From Dyella japonica DSM 16301 (GTDB taxonomy: Bacteria; Pseudomonadota; Gammaproteobacteria; Xanthomonadales; Rhodanobacteraceae), in assembly GCF_001010355.1 (NCBI RefSeq), contig NZ_JPLA01000041.1:1-64000 (forward strand): 64,000 bases of DNA. The letters are read 5' to 3'. Position numbers and translations under genes: made by a program. The notes under the pieces are model-generated. The model was not told the DNA's origin and made no database searches. It saw nothing but the letters and a program-made list of their open reading frames with translations. The first letter of the stretch is position 1, and every line of letters begins with the position of its first letter. Of this stretch, positions 24,618 to 32,828 are shown in pieces.

Positions 24618-25928
24618 TCAACGCCGCGAGGTGCTGAGGTTCTTGCGCAGCGCGACGACCGCCGCGGCGGCATCGACCTGGCGCATGCCGCCGACCAGCT
24701 TGCTGCTGCTCAGCAGCAGTTCGCGGATGCTGTTGGGATCCAGGTTCGGCGAGATCGACAGCAACAACGCAACAATGCCGCTCACGTGAGCGGCAGCCAT
24801 GGACGAACCGGAGGTGAAATCGTAGCCCCCGTCGGGTTGGGTGGTCAGGATGTCGCTGCCTGGCGCGCTCAACACGCCTGGCGGCGCGGGCGTCGGGCCG
24901 CTCACGCGCACCACCAATACCCCGGGCGAGCTGTCGGGAAATCCGCGCGTGCTGCCATCGGGCGGCATGGCGGCGACCACCACGCGCCGTTCCTCCAGCA
25001 GTTGCATCAATAGCTTGTTGAGCAGCGGATCGGACGGACCGCCCAAGCTGAGATTGATCACGCGCGCATCGGTGTCGAGGATGGCGGCGAGCGCCTTGGC
25101 CAGGGTGAACGAATTGCAGCGCGCGCCGGCTTGCAGCGTGGTGGGATACCAGCATGCCTTGTAGCTGCTGATGGTGGCCTTGGGCGCGATGCCCACGATG
25201 CCCACATGGTTGTCGCCGATGGCGCCGATAATGCCGGCGACCTCGGTGCCGTGTGCGTCGCGCATGAACGCGGCATCGTCGCCGTCGACCTCGTTGTTGG
25301 TGTCGTGGATGCGGCCCTGCAGATCCGGGTGCGCGGTGTCGATGCCGGTATCGACGATGGCGATCTGGACGTGATCGCCTTGGCTGGTGTTGTGCGCGAG
25401 CGCGGCATCGGTCTCGACGAAGCCGCGCTGCAGGTCCGCATACGGATCGTTGTACTTGTGCGCGCCGTCGGTGTTCTGCGCGGAATACACGGTGTAATCC
25501 TGCAGCGGCTGGGCCAGCGCCACGCGCTCGTCCTTGGCCAGCGCGGCGAGCAACTCGTCGCGGCTCATGCCTGCGGGCGGTTCGAGCACGATGCAGTAGA
25601 GGCTCAGCGCCTTGATCGGCCAGCCGGCCACTTCATGCCAGCCATAATGTTCGCGCATGCTGTCGAGCATCGAAATGGCGCGCTGTCCCTTGCCGTAGGT
25701 GGACGGCGGCGCGTAGCCGAGCATGCTGGAGCCCGCGTGGGTCGGCGGCGGCTCCTGCGGGTTGGCGACAGCAAGCACGATGTCGCGCGCGCTGTTCATG
25801 CTGGCCACGTGGTCGCTGCCGGAGGCGCCCGGGCGGACCGTCGCGCCCGGCAACGAGGAAGGGCGCGCCGCCGTGCACGCGCCCAACACCGTCATGGCCA
25901 GCAGTAGCAGCAGGGCGCGGATCTTCAT
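24618..25928 (-). CDS. Subtilisin-like (S8) serine protease lipoprotein
   Basis: 436 residues. The lipoprotein signal ends in the lipobox LGAC (Cys at about 18), so it is probably anchored in the periplasm. A propeptide-like region runs to about residue 165. The S8 triad follows: Asp in IVDTGID (about 191), His in HGTEVAGII (about 226) and Ser in TSGSSMAAAHVSG (about 374). The protease domain is otherwise complete. It starts 10 bases after the anti-sigma stop, so they are co-translated. A lipid-anchored protease coupled to an ECF/anti-sigma pair could help degrade the anti-sigma factor or misfolded envelope proteins (inference). The start at 25928 is fixed by the signal peptide. Confidence 0.92.
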   Translation of the reverse strand: MKIRALLLLLAMTVLGACTAARPSSLPGATVRPGASGSDHVASMNSARDIVLAVANPQEPPPTHAGSSMLGYAPPSTYGKGQRAISMLDSMREHYGWHEVAGWPIKALSLYCIVLEPPAGMSRDELLAALAKDERVALAQPLQDYTVYSAQNTDGAHKYNDPYADLQRGFVETDAALAHNTSQGDHVQIAIVDTGIDTAHPDLQGRIHDTNNEVDGDDAAFMRDAHGTEVAGIIGAIGDNHVGIVGIAPKATISSYKACWYPTTLQAGARCNSFTLAKALAAILDTDARVINLSLGGPSDPLLNKLLMQLLEERRVVVAAMPPDGSTRGFPDSSPGVLVVRVSGPTPAPPGVLSAPGSDILTTQPDGGYDFTSGSSMAAAHVSGIVALLLSISPNLDPNSIRELLLSSSKLVGGMRQVDAAAAVVALRKNLSTSRR

Positions 25929-25938
25929 GGGCAGGTGT

Positions 25939-26568
25939 TCACGGGCTCGCGGTGGCCGGTTCGGCCAGGCGGATGCCATGCATCGCGCGCAGCTGCTGCA
26001 AGGTGTCCTGCGTGGCCGTCGCATGCTCCGGCACCACGGTATACGCACCCACATCATTGGGACCGCCCACCACTTGCAGCTGCAGCGAGTGCAGCAGGCT
26101 GTCCCAGTCGGCCAGCTTCATGTTGGCGTCCGGCACCACGTGGATGGCGCCAGGCATCGCCATCGGCGAGGGCTGGCTGAGCGTGCGATACGGTTGCACG
26201 GCGTCTTCGGACCACAGTTTCACGCCCAGCACGCCGATGCCCAGCGCCTGTACCAGCACGGCGGCCACCAGTGCACGCGTGAACCAGGTGCCGCTGCGCA
26301 CGTGCGCGGTGGTTGTCTGGGCCTCGTCGTCGATGCGGCTCAGCAGGCGCTTGAGGCCGACCTCCGGATCGAGCTGTACGTCCGTGGGCAGCGCAAGTGC
26401 AAGCCGCAACTGGCTCTGCTGCGCGAATTCCTCGCGGCAGGCCTCACATTGCGCAAGGTGCTCGGTGAGCCAGGCGCTCTGCTCCGGCGGGGCGCTGTCC
26501 TGCAGCACCCACGGCATCGCTTCCCAGGCTCGGGAACAGTCCCTGTCGGTATCCTTCGTCAACTTCAT
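25939..26568 (-). CDS. Anti-sigma factor with zinc-binding HxxxCxxC motif
   Basis: 209 residues. The cytoplasmic N-terminal domain carries HLAQCEACREEF (H-x3-C-x2-C), the zinc-binding anti-sigma (ZAS/zf-HC2) motif, at about residues 37-44. One membrane helix lies at about 94-117. A periplasmic domain of about 90 residues follows with no recognised fold. It should hold the adjacent ECF sigma factor inactive until a periplasmic signal acts. It overlaps the sigma gene by four bases (start ATG at 26568 within the sigma stop), showing tight coupling. Confidence 0.88.
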   Translation of the reverse strand: MKLTKDTDRDCSRAWEAMPWVLQDSAPPEQSAWLTEHLAQCEACREEFAQQSQLRLALALPTDVQLDPEVGLKRLLSRIDDEAQTTTAHVRSGTWFTRALVAAVLVQALGIGVLGVKLWSEDAVQPYRTLSQPSPMAMPGAIHVVPDANMKLADWDSLLHSLQLQVVGGPNDVGAYTVVPEHATATQDTLQQLRAMHGIRLAEPATASP

Positions 26569-27149
26569 GGCACGCTCTCTTTCTGCGTGAGCTGGTCACC
26601 AGCCAAGGCTGGCAGTACGTTGCGTAATTTCACTCGGGCGTGGAACAGACGCGCCTTCACCGTGCCCACCGGGCATTGCATGATGGCGGCCACGTCGTCC
26701 AGCGTGTGGCCCACCCCATAAACCAGTTCCACCACCACGCGCTGATCGGCGGAAAGACGCTCCATGCCCTTGCTCAGCCAGTCGCGCAGTTCGCGGTCCT
26801 CGCCGGGATCGTGCGAGGGCATGCGGTCTTCGGGCATGCCTTCGTCGTCCACCGGTTCGTCGCCGCGCTGGCGCAGCGCCTTCAGGCCGCAGCGGTAGGC
26901 GATGCCGATGATCCAGGTGGACACGCGCGACTCGCCTTTGAAGCTGCCGGCCTTCTGCCAGACGATCCAGAAGCAGTCGTTGATGACCTCTTCGATCAGG
27001 TCGGCCCGCCGCGTCAGCCGCGACAGGAAGCGGCACAAACGTCCGTGATAACTGCGATAAAGCGTCGCCAGCGCGGCGCGGTCGCCCGCCACCATGCGTT
27101 GGAGCAGCAGGCGGTCCGTCTCGTCAGCGTCGATATCGGCGTCTTTCAT
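26565..27149 (-). CDS. ECF-type RNA polymerase sigma factor
   Basis: 194 residues. Region 2 (ADLIEEVINDCFWIVWQKA, then SRVSTWIIGIAYRCGLKAL) and region 4 (LSADQRVVVELVYGVGHTL, VGTVKARLFHARVKLR) are typical of sigma-70 group 4. It should direct RNA polymerase to the promoters of its own operon and others. Followed by its anti-sigma factor, a protease and folE2 on the same strand. The start at 27149 is taken because upstream frame extension begins at TTG without homology. The ribosome binding site is weak. Confidence 0.92.
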   Translation of the reverse strand: MKDADIDADETDRLLLQRMVAGDRAALATLYRSYHGRLCRFLSRLTRRADLIEEVINDCFWIVWQKAGSFKGESRVSTWIIGIAYRCGLKALRQRGDEPVDDEGMPEDRMPSHDPGEDRELRDWLSKGMERLSADQRVVVELVYGVGHTLDDVAAIMQCPVGTVKARLFHARVKLRNVLPALAGDQLTQKESVP

Positions 27150-27212
27150 GGCTGGAACTACCCATGGGGTTACACCACGTAAGTGCCCGATCCGCTCCAA
27201 ATGGTTGCGTGA

Positions 27213-27971
27213 TCAAAAAGTGAAGGAAATTGTGGCCACCCAAGGCGAGGCGGCCAGGTTTTCCTCGCGCATGCGGTGGTCGACCACCATGCGGTCGAGC
27301 TCCACCCGCCACGGTCCCTGGCCCCAGATCAGGCCCACATGCCCGTAGCCATAGGAGTTTACGCGGTCGCCGCCGTGATAGCCGTAACTGCGGTGGCCGT
27401 TGGGGTAGGTGAGGTAGTAGGGCACCTGGGCCTGGGCGTAGCCAGCTCCGGCGGAAAACGAGAACTGCCAGGGCAAGGGCCAGTGGAAGCCCACGTCGGC
27501 GGCGCCGCGCAGCTTGTGGCTGGTGCTGCCGACGGGCTCGATGGCGGTGACGCCCAGGGTCAGCACGTCGCGGTAGAGCCAGTTGGTGCTGGCTTCCACC
27601 CGATTGAAGGTGCCGCCGCCGCGGCTGGGATAGTCGTAGTAGATCAGCCCGGCCTGGAATTGCCAGTCCGGTGTCAGCCGCCAGTAATGGGAGGCCTGCA
27701 CGAAGGCTTCGGACAACGGCGAGAGGTCCCGTATTTCCCCGCTGGCCGAGGCACCGAAGACCCAGCCCGAGGGCAGGCTCACCGAGCCGGCCGCCTGGAG
27801 GATGGCGGTATCGGGCGTAATCGCCAGTCCGCGGTCCACCAGTTGGGAGCTGAGCGCCACGGTGCCGCTCCAGGTCGCGCTCTGCGCCTGCGCCACCGCC
27901 CACGGCAGCCCGGCGCCCGTGGCCAGAGCCGCGAGCGCAAGGCGACGATGGACCTGTCGCGGTATCGCCAT
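27213..27971 (-). CDS. Outer-membrane beta-barrel-like exported protein (TIGR02001-like)
   Basis: 252 residues with a signal peptide (residues about 1-29, ending AQA). The mature part has repeated alternating hydrophobic/polar strands (YWRLTPDWQFQAGLIYYDY, PWQFSFSAGAGYAQAQVPYY) and a C-terminal aromatic (ISFTF), typical of an outer-membrane barrel. ALSSQLVDRGLAITPDTAIL and the overall length resemble the TIGR02001 family of putative outer-membrane proteins of unknown role. It sits between the cytochrome group and the sigma factor. A start at 28037 (GTG) would place the signal peptide internally, so 27971 is preferred. Confidence 0.7.
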   Translation of the reverse strand: MAIPRQVHRRLALAALATGAGLPWAVAQAQSATWSGTVALSSQLVDRGLAITPDTAILQAAGSVSLPSGWVFGASASGEIRDLSPLSEAFVQASHYWRLTPDWQFQAGLIYYDYPSRGGGTFNRVEASTNWLYRDVLTLGVTAIEPVGSTSHKLRGAADVGFHWPLPWQFSFSAGAGYAQAQVPYYLTYPNGHRSYGYHGGDRVNSYGYGHVGLIWGQGPWRVELDRMVVDHRMREENLAASPWVATISFTF

Positions 27972-28143
27972 TTCAGGCACCCATACCCGCACGCCGCGGA
28001 AGCTGGCCCGCCGCGGGAAGAGGTGCCTGGCAATCACTGGCTAAAAAATCGACCTGCAACATCGGTCCTTTGAGCGAGCCGCGTCGGCGCCGTCCAAGGT
28101 TAGTAGGAGGAAGGCGTTTGTGCACACACCTGACGCGGTGTCC

Positions 28144-28542
28144 TCAATGGTTCGATTGCAGATAGGAGATCAGGTCGTCGAGCTGCTTGGCATCGTTGAG
28201 GCCCGAATACTTCATCTTGGTGCCGGGATTGGCCTGTTTTGCAGGCTGTGACAGGTACCAGTGCAGCTTGTCCTCGGTCCACACCCATTTCGCATTCTTC
28301 AGTGCGTCGGAGTAGTTGTAGTCGGAAATGCTGCCCGCGTTGCGGCCCACGATGCCGAACAGGCTCGGTCCCTTTTTGTTCTTGCCTTCCCTGGGGCTGT
28401 GGCATTCGGAGCATTCCTGCTTGAACACATCTTTGCCGGCATCGGCATCACCGGCCAGCGCGGGCAAGGCGCCCGCGCCGTAGCACAACATGCCGGTCAT
28501 CAAGGCGCAGCGCGCCGCTCTTGCAAGCCTTGCTTTGGTCAC
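28144..28542 (-). CDS. Small periplasmic c-type cytochrome
   Basis: 132 residues from a GTG start at 28542, which has AGGAG seven bases upstream. A signal peptide (ending ALA) precedes one haem-attachment site, CSECH, and a Met ligand in TKMKYSG about 60 residues further on. The spacing and IVGRNAGSISDYNYSDALK fit class I cytochromes of the c2/c550 type. It should shuttle electrons in the periplasm. The porin-cytochrome gene ends 19 bases upstream, so the two are one operon. Confidence 0.9.
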   Translation of the reverse strand: MTKARLARAARCALMTGMLCYGAGALPALAGDADAGKDVFKQECSECHSPREGKNKKGPSLFGIVGRNAGSISDYNYSDALKNAKWVWTEDKLHWYLSQPAKQANPGTKMKYSGLNDAKQLDDLISYLQSNH

Positions 28543-28561
28543 GTCCAGGCTCCTAGGGGTG

Positions 28562-29896
28562 TCAGAACGCAAGACTTGCGCTCAAGGTGAAGGCATTAAG
28601 GTCTTTCGCATCGGTGATCAGCGCGCCGGGCGGTGCGCCGAAAATATTCGAGCTGGCGCCGTTGAATCGCGTGAAGCGGTACCACGTAGCGGCGAGCTTC
28701 AGGTTGGCGATCGAGGTGAACGACTCGTCCTTGCCGAACGGCGTCCAGTACAAGGTGATCATGTTGGCGGTGCTGTCGGGCTTGCCATAGGGCGGATAGC
28801 GCGCGGCGTCCTGGCTGCCCGTGCTGATCAGATGCGCCACCTGCAACGCGTAACTCTGCTTGAAGGTGTAGGTCACGCTCAGCGTCTGGTCGCGTGCATT
28901 GCCGTTGGGTTTGGCCACGATGCCGTTGACCACCGGCGTGCTGCCATAGTCGCGTTGTTCCAGGATGTTCACGTAGCTGGCCTGGATGATGTTCTCGCGA
29001 TTGCCCAGGAACTGGTAGGTGAGGTCGTAGCCCAGGTCGGTGATGTCGTCGCTGGGTCCATTGCGCGGCAACGCGCGCTTGGTAGTGAGCGCCACCACGC
29101 CGGCGGAGAAGAACTGACGCTTCATGTCCTTCATATAGGCGAAGCGGAAATAGCCGGTATCGCTGATATGGCCCGGATCACTGGCCGGGTTGAAGCCCAG
29201 GTGATCCTGCACCGAGGTCGGCATGGTGTTGTAGGTGCCCACTTCGCCGTACCAGTTATTGTTGTACAGGGCATACACGCTGCCGCCGATCACCTTGTTG
29301 TAAAGCGAGTGCGCGCTGGACAGGTTGAGCAGGGTGCCGGACACGGCCGGCGGGCCCAGGCCCGAGGCATACGGCAGCGAGGAAATCGGATCGTCGAAGC
29401 CCGGGCTGTTGTTGACGCTCACGCCGACGATGGTGTCCTTGCCGGCAACCTTCAGGTCCTTCGCCACGAAGCGCAGGTCCAGATTGCTCAGCTTGGTGTT
29501 GTAGTGGTCGTTGCCGGTGTTGTCCGTCTCCACCTTGACGAAGCCGCCCAGGTGATCGCTGATACGGCCCGCGAGATAGACGTCCACTTCGCTGAGCTGG
29601 GTGGTGTTGTCGCCGCGCGCGGGCACGTTGTGCGCGCCGGTGATCTGTGCCGCCACCGGAATCTTGGTGCCCTGGCCGTCGGTATCGGTATAGCCGTTGA
29701 GCTTGAACCGCATGCCGTACGGCGTAAGCGCCGGGCCGTAGGCGCCGGCGTGGCAATCGGCGCAGGCGTTGCCGGTCTGGCGCGCATAGGCGGGCACGGC
29801 ATGGGCGCTGTGGCTGGCCAGCATCAGGCATGCGATCAGCAGCGCCCACGGTGCGTACGCGGCCCGTTGCAGGATTCGGGTCAGAGAGGGCGACAT
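28562..29896 (-). CDS. Monohaem cytochrome-porin fusion, Cyc2-like
   Basis: 444 residues. A signal peptide (ending AHA) is followed by a short haem domain with one CADCH site in AYARQTGNACADCHAGAYG, then PALTPYGMRFKLNGY. The remaining about 370 residues read as beta-strands with amphipathic alternation and a C-terminal Phe (SASLAF), which suggests an outer-membrane barrel. This domain order, haem plus barrel in one chain, and the ARQTG...CxxCH...LTPYG..FK..GY pattern resemble Cyc2, the iron-oxidising outer-membrane cytochrome of acidophiles and Zetaproteobacteria. Whether this is a true Cyc2 or a neutral relative cannot be settled here. It is followed by cytochrome c and preceded by cytochrome b561 in the same direction. 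Confidence 0.6.
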   Translation of the reverse strand: MSPSLTRILQRAAYAPWALLIACLMLASHSAHAVPAYARQTGNACADCHAGAYGPALTPYGMRFKLNGYTDTDGQGTKIPVAAQITGAHNVPARGDNTTQLSEVDVYLAGRISDHLGGFVKVETDNTGNDHYNTKLSNLDLRFVAKDLKVAGKDTIVGVSVNNSPGFDDPISSLPYASGLGPPAVSGTLLNLSSAHSLYNKVIGGSVYALYNNNWYGEVGTYNTMPTSVQDHLGFNPASDPGHISDTGYFRFAYMKDMKRQFFSAGVVALTTKRALPRNGPSDDITDLGYDLTYQFLGNRENIIQASYVNILEQRDYGSTPVVNGIVAKPNGNARDQTLSVTYTFKQSYALQVAHLISTGSQDAARYPPYGKPDSTANMITLYWTPFGKDESFTSIANLKLAATWYRFTRFNGASSNIFGAPPGALITDAKDLNAFTLSASLAF

Positions 29897-29948
29897 GAAA
29901 GCTCCTTGTCTCGGGTGGTGCGGCGGCAGGGGCGGGCTGCGACGCTCA

Positions 29949-30557
29949 TCAGCGACGACGCTTGGGCAACATCATGCGCAGCGTCCGGTCACGCAGTACG
30001 AAGTGGTGCCACAGCGCGGCGCCCGCGTGCAGCACGATGAAGGCAAGCAGCACCCAGGCCACGTCCTGGTGCCAGGTGGTCAAGGTGTCGGCGAGGTCTT
30101 CGTCGCTGGCCACCAGCGCGGGCAGGGTGAGGCCGAGAAAATGCACCGGCTTGCCCTCGGCGCTGCTCAGTGCCCAGCCCAGCAGCGGCTGGACCAGCAG
30201 CAGGACGTACAGCGCCACATGGGTCGAACCGGCCGCGAGCCGGAGCAGGGCGGAGGTGTTGCCTTCGGCAGGCAGCTTGCCGACGCGGAAGCGATACGCG
30301 ACGCGGGCCACGAACAGCAACAGGATGAACAGGCCAAAGTGACGGTGGCCTTCCAGCAGCCACATCCGCGGGCTGCGGCCGTCCACCTGGTCGCGCCACA
30401 GGATGAAGGTGGCGGCAACGATCAGGAACAACACCGTCAGCCAATGCATGATGACCAGGGCGCGTGGCCGCGTTGGCAGCTCCTCCGGCAGGCCTGGGTC
30501 GACGCTGGGCGTCGCGTCGGCTTGCGCTGCTGGCGGCGTGTCTTTCTGCCATTCCAT
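29949..30557 (-). CDS. Cytochrome b561-type membrane protein
   Basis: 202 residues with four membrane helices and the histidines expected for two b-type haems: MHWLTVLFLIVAATF, EGHRHFGLFILLLFVARVAYR, STHVALYVLLLVQPLLGWAL and WVLLAFIVLHAGAALWHHF. It should accept electrons from quinol or a partner in the inner membrane. The start at 30557 is set by GAGGT six bases upstream. It leads the operon with the porin-cytochrome 52 bases downstream, so the three proteins could bridge inner membrane, periplasm and outer membrane. Confidence 0.88.
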   Translation of the reverse strand: MEWQKDTPPAAQADATPSVDPGLPEELPTRPRALVIMHWLTVLFLIVAATFILWRDQVDGRSPRMWLLEGHRHFGLFILLLFVARVAYRFRVGKLPAEGNTSALLRLAAGSTHVALYVLLLVQPLLGWALSSAEGKPVHFLGLTLPALVASDEDLADTLTTWHQDVAWVLLAFIVLHAGAALWHHFVLRDRTLRMMLPKRRR

Positions 30558-30682
30558 GTCCAGACCTCGGCATCTCAATCAGGGGCATCCACCTCGCACG
30601 CGTCCCTCCGGGAACGACCTGGGGACAGGAAGACGCGTGGAATGAAACTCGCTTTGTGCGGGTATGTGCCGGGCAGGCGCGG

Positions 30683-30725
30683 AAAGGTTGTCGCGGATCT
30701 GACGTCCAGGCGTGACGCAACCTTT
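30683..30725. promoter_or_regulatory. Dyad before the glycan operon
   Basis: AAAGGTTG at 30683-30690 and CAACCTTT at 30718-30725 form an 8-bp inverted repeat with 27 bases between, in the 233-base gap between the divergent b561 gene and the first glycan gene. It may be an operator or a promoter element for either. No consensus is recognised. Confidence 0.3.
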
Positions 30726-30790
30726 GACGATGGGGCCGGCACTCAGTTGCGTGGGTCGTCGTCGACGGCCACCGAGCCACGGCCGAGAAC

Positions 30791-31228
30791 ATGGAAATCG
30801 AACACGTCCAGTTGCAGAAACATGGCGATCACGGCGGCATGCTCATTGCCCTCGAGCAGGACCGCAACGTGCCCTTTGAAATTCGTCGCGTCTATTACAT
30901 TTTCGCCACCCAGCACGATGTCCACCGTGGCAAGCACGCGCACCGCCATCTGCACCAGCTCGCCGTGGCCGTGCGCGGTTCGGTCACCTTCCTGCTCGAT
31001 GACGGCACCGGGCCGGTGGAGGTGGTGCTCAACGATCCGTCGCAGGGCCTGCTGCTCGGCCGCATGGTGTGGCGCGAGCTCTACGACTTCAGCGACGACT
31101 GCGTGCTGATGGTGCTGGCCGATCATCTGTATGACCCTGCCGACTACATCACCGACTACGACGAATTCCTGCGCGAGGTGCGCGGTGCGGTGTTCGCCAC
31201 GGAACTGGTCGCATGCCAAAGCGCCTAG
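30791..31228 (+). CDS. fdtA: dTDP-4-oxo-6-deoxyglucose 3,4-ketoisomerase (FdtA/WxcM family)
   Basis: 145 residues, a single cupin barrel. The metal-independent isomerase motif HRGKHAHRHLHQLAVAVRGS at about residues 48-67 is that of FdtA/QdtA and of the C-terminal half of Xanthomonas WxcM. It turns dTDP-4-oxo-6-deoxyglucose into the 3-oxo isomer, feeding a 3-amino sugar (dTDP-Fuc3NAc or Qui3NAc). Which epimer is formed cannot be told. First gene of the plus-strand glycan operon; the acetyltransferase start overlaps its end by 16 bases. Confidence 0.92.
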   Translation: MEIEHVQLQKHGDHGGMLIALEQDRNVPFEIRRVYYIFATQHDVHRGKHAHRHLHQLAVAVRGSVTFLLDDGTGPVEVVLNDPSQGLLLGRMVWRELYDFSDDCVLMVLADHLYDPADYITDYDEFLREVRGAVFATELVACQSA

Positions 31229-31878
31229 TCCTGATCGGGGCGGGCGAGATGGCGCAGATCGCCTGCGAATACTTCGAGCACGACAGTGACTACGAAGTCG
31301 CCGGCTTCAGTGTCGAAAAACAGTATCTGACCGATGCCACGCTGGCCGGCCGGCCGGTGGTGCCTTATGAAGAGCTGGAGACGCATTACCCCGCGGCGGA
31401 GTTCGATGCCTTCGTGGCCATTCCGGCCAGCCAGCTCAATCGGCTGCGCACGCGCTTCTACCTCGACGCCAAGCGGCGCGGCTACCGCTTCGCCACCTAT
31501 GTGAGCTCGCGCGCCTTCGTGTGGCGCAATGCCCAGATCGGCGAGAACAGCTTCATCTTCGAGAACAACGTGATCCAGCCATTCGTGCGCATCGGCAACA
31601 ACTGCATCCTGTGGAGCGGCAACCACGTGGGTCACCGCACCGTGGTGCACGATCATGTGTTTGTCGCTTCGCATGCCGTGATATCCGGCTTTTGCGAAAT
31701 CGGCGAGAGCAGCTTCATCGGGGTCAACACCACCTTCAACGACCACATCAAGGTGGCCGCGGACAACGTGATCGGTTCGGGTGCGCTGGTGCATCGCGAT
31801 ACCGAGCAAGGGCGCATCTACGTCGGCTCGCCTGCCAAGGCGGTGCCGGACCGATCCAGTTTCGACGTGAGGCTCTGA
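31213..31878 (+). CDS. PglD/NeuD-type sugar N-acetyltransferase
   Basis: 221 residues. The N-terminal PglD-like Rossmann domain begins LVLIGAGEMAQIACEYF. The C-terminal half is a left-handed beta-helix built from hexapeptide repeats, ending GSPAKAVPD. It should transfer an acetyl group from acetyl-CoA to the 3-amino sugar made by the FdtB-type aminotransferase at 33753, completing dTDP-3-acetamido-3,6-dideoxyhexose (FdtC role, inferred). It overlaps fdtA by 16 bases. Confidence 0.82.
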   Translation: MPKRLVLIGAGEMAQIACEYFEHDSDYEVAGFSVEKQYLTDATLAGRPVVPYEELETHYPAAEFDAFVAIPASQLNRLRTRFYLDAKRRGYRFATYVSSRAFVWRNAQIGENSFIFENNVIQPFVRIGNNCILWSGNHVGHRTVVHDHVFVASHAVISGFCEIGESSFIGVNTTFNDHIKVAADNVIGSGALVHRDTEQGRIYVGSPAKAVPDRSSFDVRL

Positions 31879-31883
31879 CGCCC

Positions 31884-32828
31884 ATGGCGGCGTGGCGCAA
31901 GCAGGGGCTGGTATTTGATACCGCGCGGCAGGGCGTGGGCGGATGGATGCGCCATTCCGCGCTGACTCCAACGCCGTGGCGGCTGGACGAGGAAACCATC
32001 CGTGTCTATGCGGGGTTTCGCGACGATGACGGCGTGAGCCGCATCGGCTATGTCGACGTGAGCGCAAGCGATCCGTCTGAGGTGTTGCGCGTGAGCGCGC
32101 AGCCCGCGCTCGACATCGGGCGCGGCGGCTGCTTCGACGACAACGGCATGATCCTTGGCGACATCGTGCAGGCTCCCGGTGGACTGCACATGTTTTACGT
32201 GGGCTTTCAGCGCGTGGCGCGGGCGAAGTTCCTGGCCTTCACCGGCCTGGCCGTCTCCACCGATGGTGGCGAGCATTTCGTGCGCGTGCAGGAAACCCCC
32301 ATCCTCGATCGCGCACCGGGGCGCAGCACGATCGCGGCCGTGCACTCGGCCATGTTTGACGGCGGGGAATGGCGCCTGTGGTATGCCGTGGGTGACGACT
32401 GGGAAGTCATCGACGGGCGTCCATTTCCCCGCTACCACATTCGTTGCGTGAGCACCGGCGACCTCTCGCGCATACCGGGCGAGGACCACGTCTGCCTGCA
32501 GCCTCGCGGCAGCGAGTACCGCATCGGGCGGCCGCGCGTGTATCGCGTGAACGGCCGCTACGCGATGTATTTCACCCGCGGCAACGTCGGCGGCGACTAT
32601 TTCCCGGGCCTGGCCTTCAGTGACGACGGCATCCATTGGGAACGCCGCGACGAGGCGCTCGGCATCGCCTTGTCCGAGCGCGGCTGGGACTCGCGGACCC
32701 TGTGCTACCCGGCGCTGATCGAACGCGGCGACGACGTCTTGATGTTCTACAACGGGAACGACATGGGCCTGGATGGTTTCGGCGTGGCGGTGTCGCACCA
32801 GCCCATGGCGGGGATCGCGCATGTTTAG
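31884..32828 (+). CDS. GH43/GH32-like five-bladed beta-propeller protein
   Basis: 314 residues, no signal peptide. The repeated short strands with WxLxY and DxG elements (RIGYVDVSASDPSEVL, GGLHMFYVGFQR, GEWRLWYAVGDDWE, GRYAMYFTRGNV, DVLMFYNGNDMG) form a beta-propeller like that of GH43/GH32/GH68 enzymes. Relatives occur in many O-antigen and capsule clusters, where their role is unknown. It starts six bases after the acetyltransferase stop and overlaps the next gene by eight bases. Confidence 0.6.
   Translation: MAAWRKQGLVFDTARQGVGGWMRHSALTPTPWRLDEETIRVYAGFRDDDGVSRIGYVDVSASDPSEVLRVSAQPALDIGRGGCFDDNGMILGDIVQAPGGLHMFYVGFQRVARAKFLAFTGLAVSTDGGEHFVRVQETPILDRAPGRSTIAAVHSAMFDGGEWRLWYAVGDDWEVIDGRPFPRYHIRCVSTGDLSRIPGEDHVCLQPRGSEYRIGRPRVYRVNGRYAMYFTRGNVGGDYFPGLAFSDDGIHWERRDEALGIALSERGWDSRTLCYPALIERGDDVLMFYNGNDMGLDGFGVAVSHQPMAGIAHV

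Noticed and set aside
24580-25155. Long open frame continuing upstream from FolE2 into the protease gene
   Set aside because: It is an antisense-compatible alternative frame of the protease; the FolE2 homology begins at 24579 and the protease homology is intact in its own frame, so no fusion or frameshift is implied.
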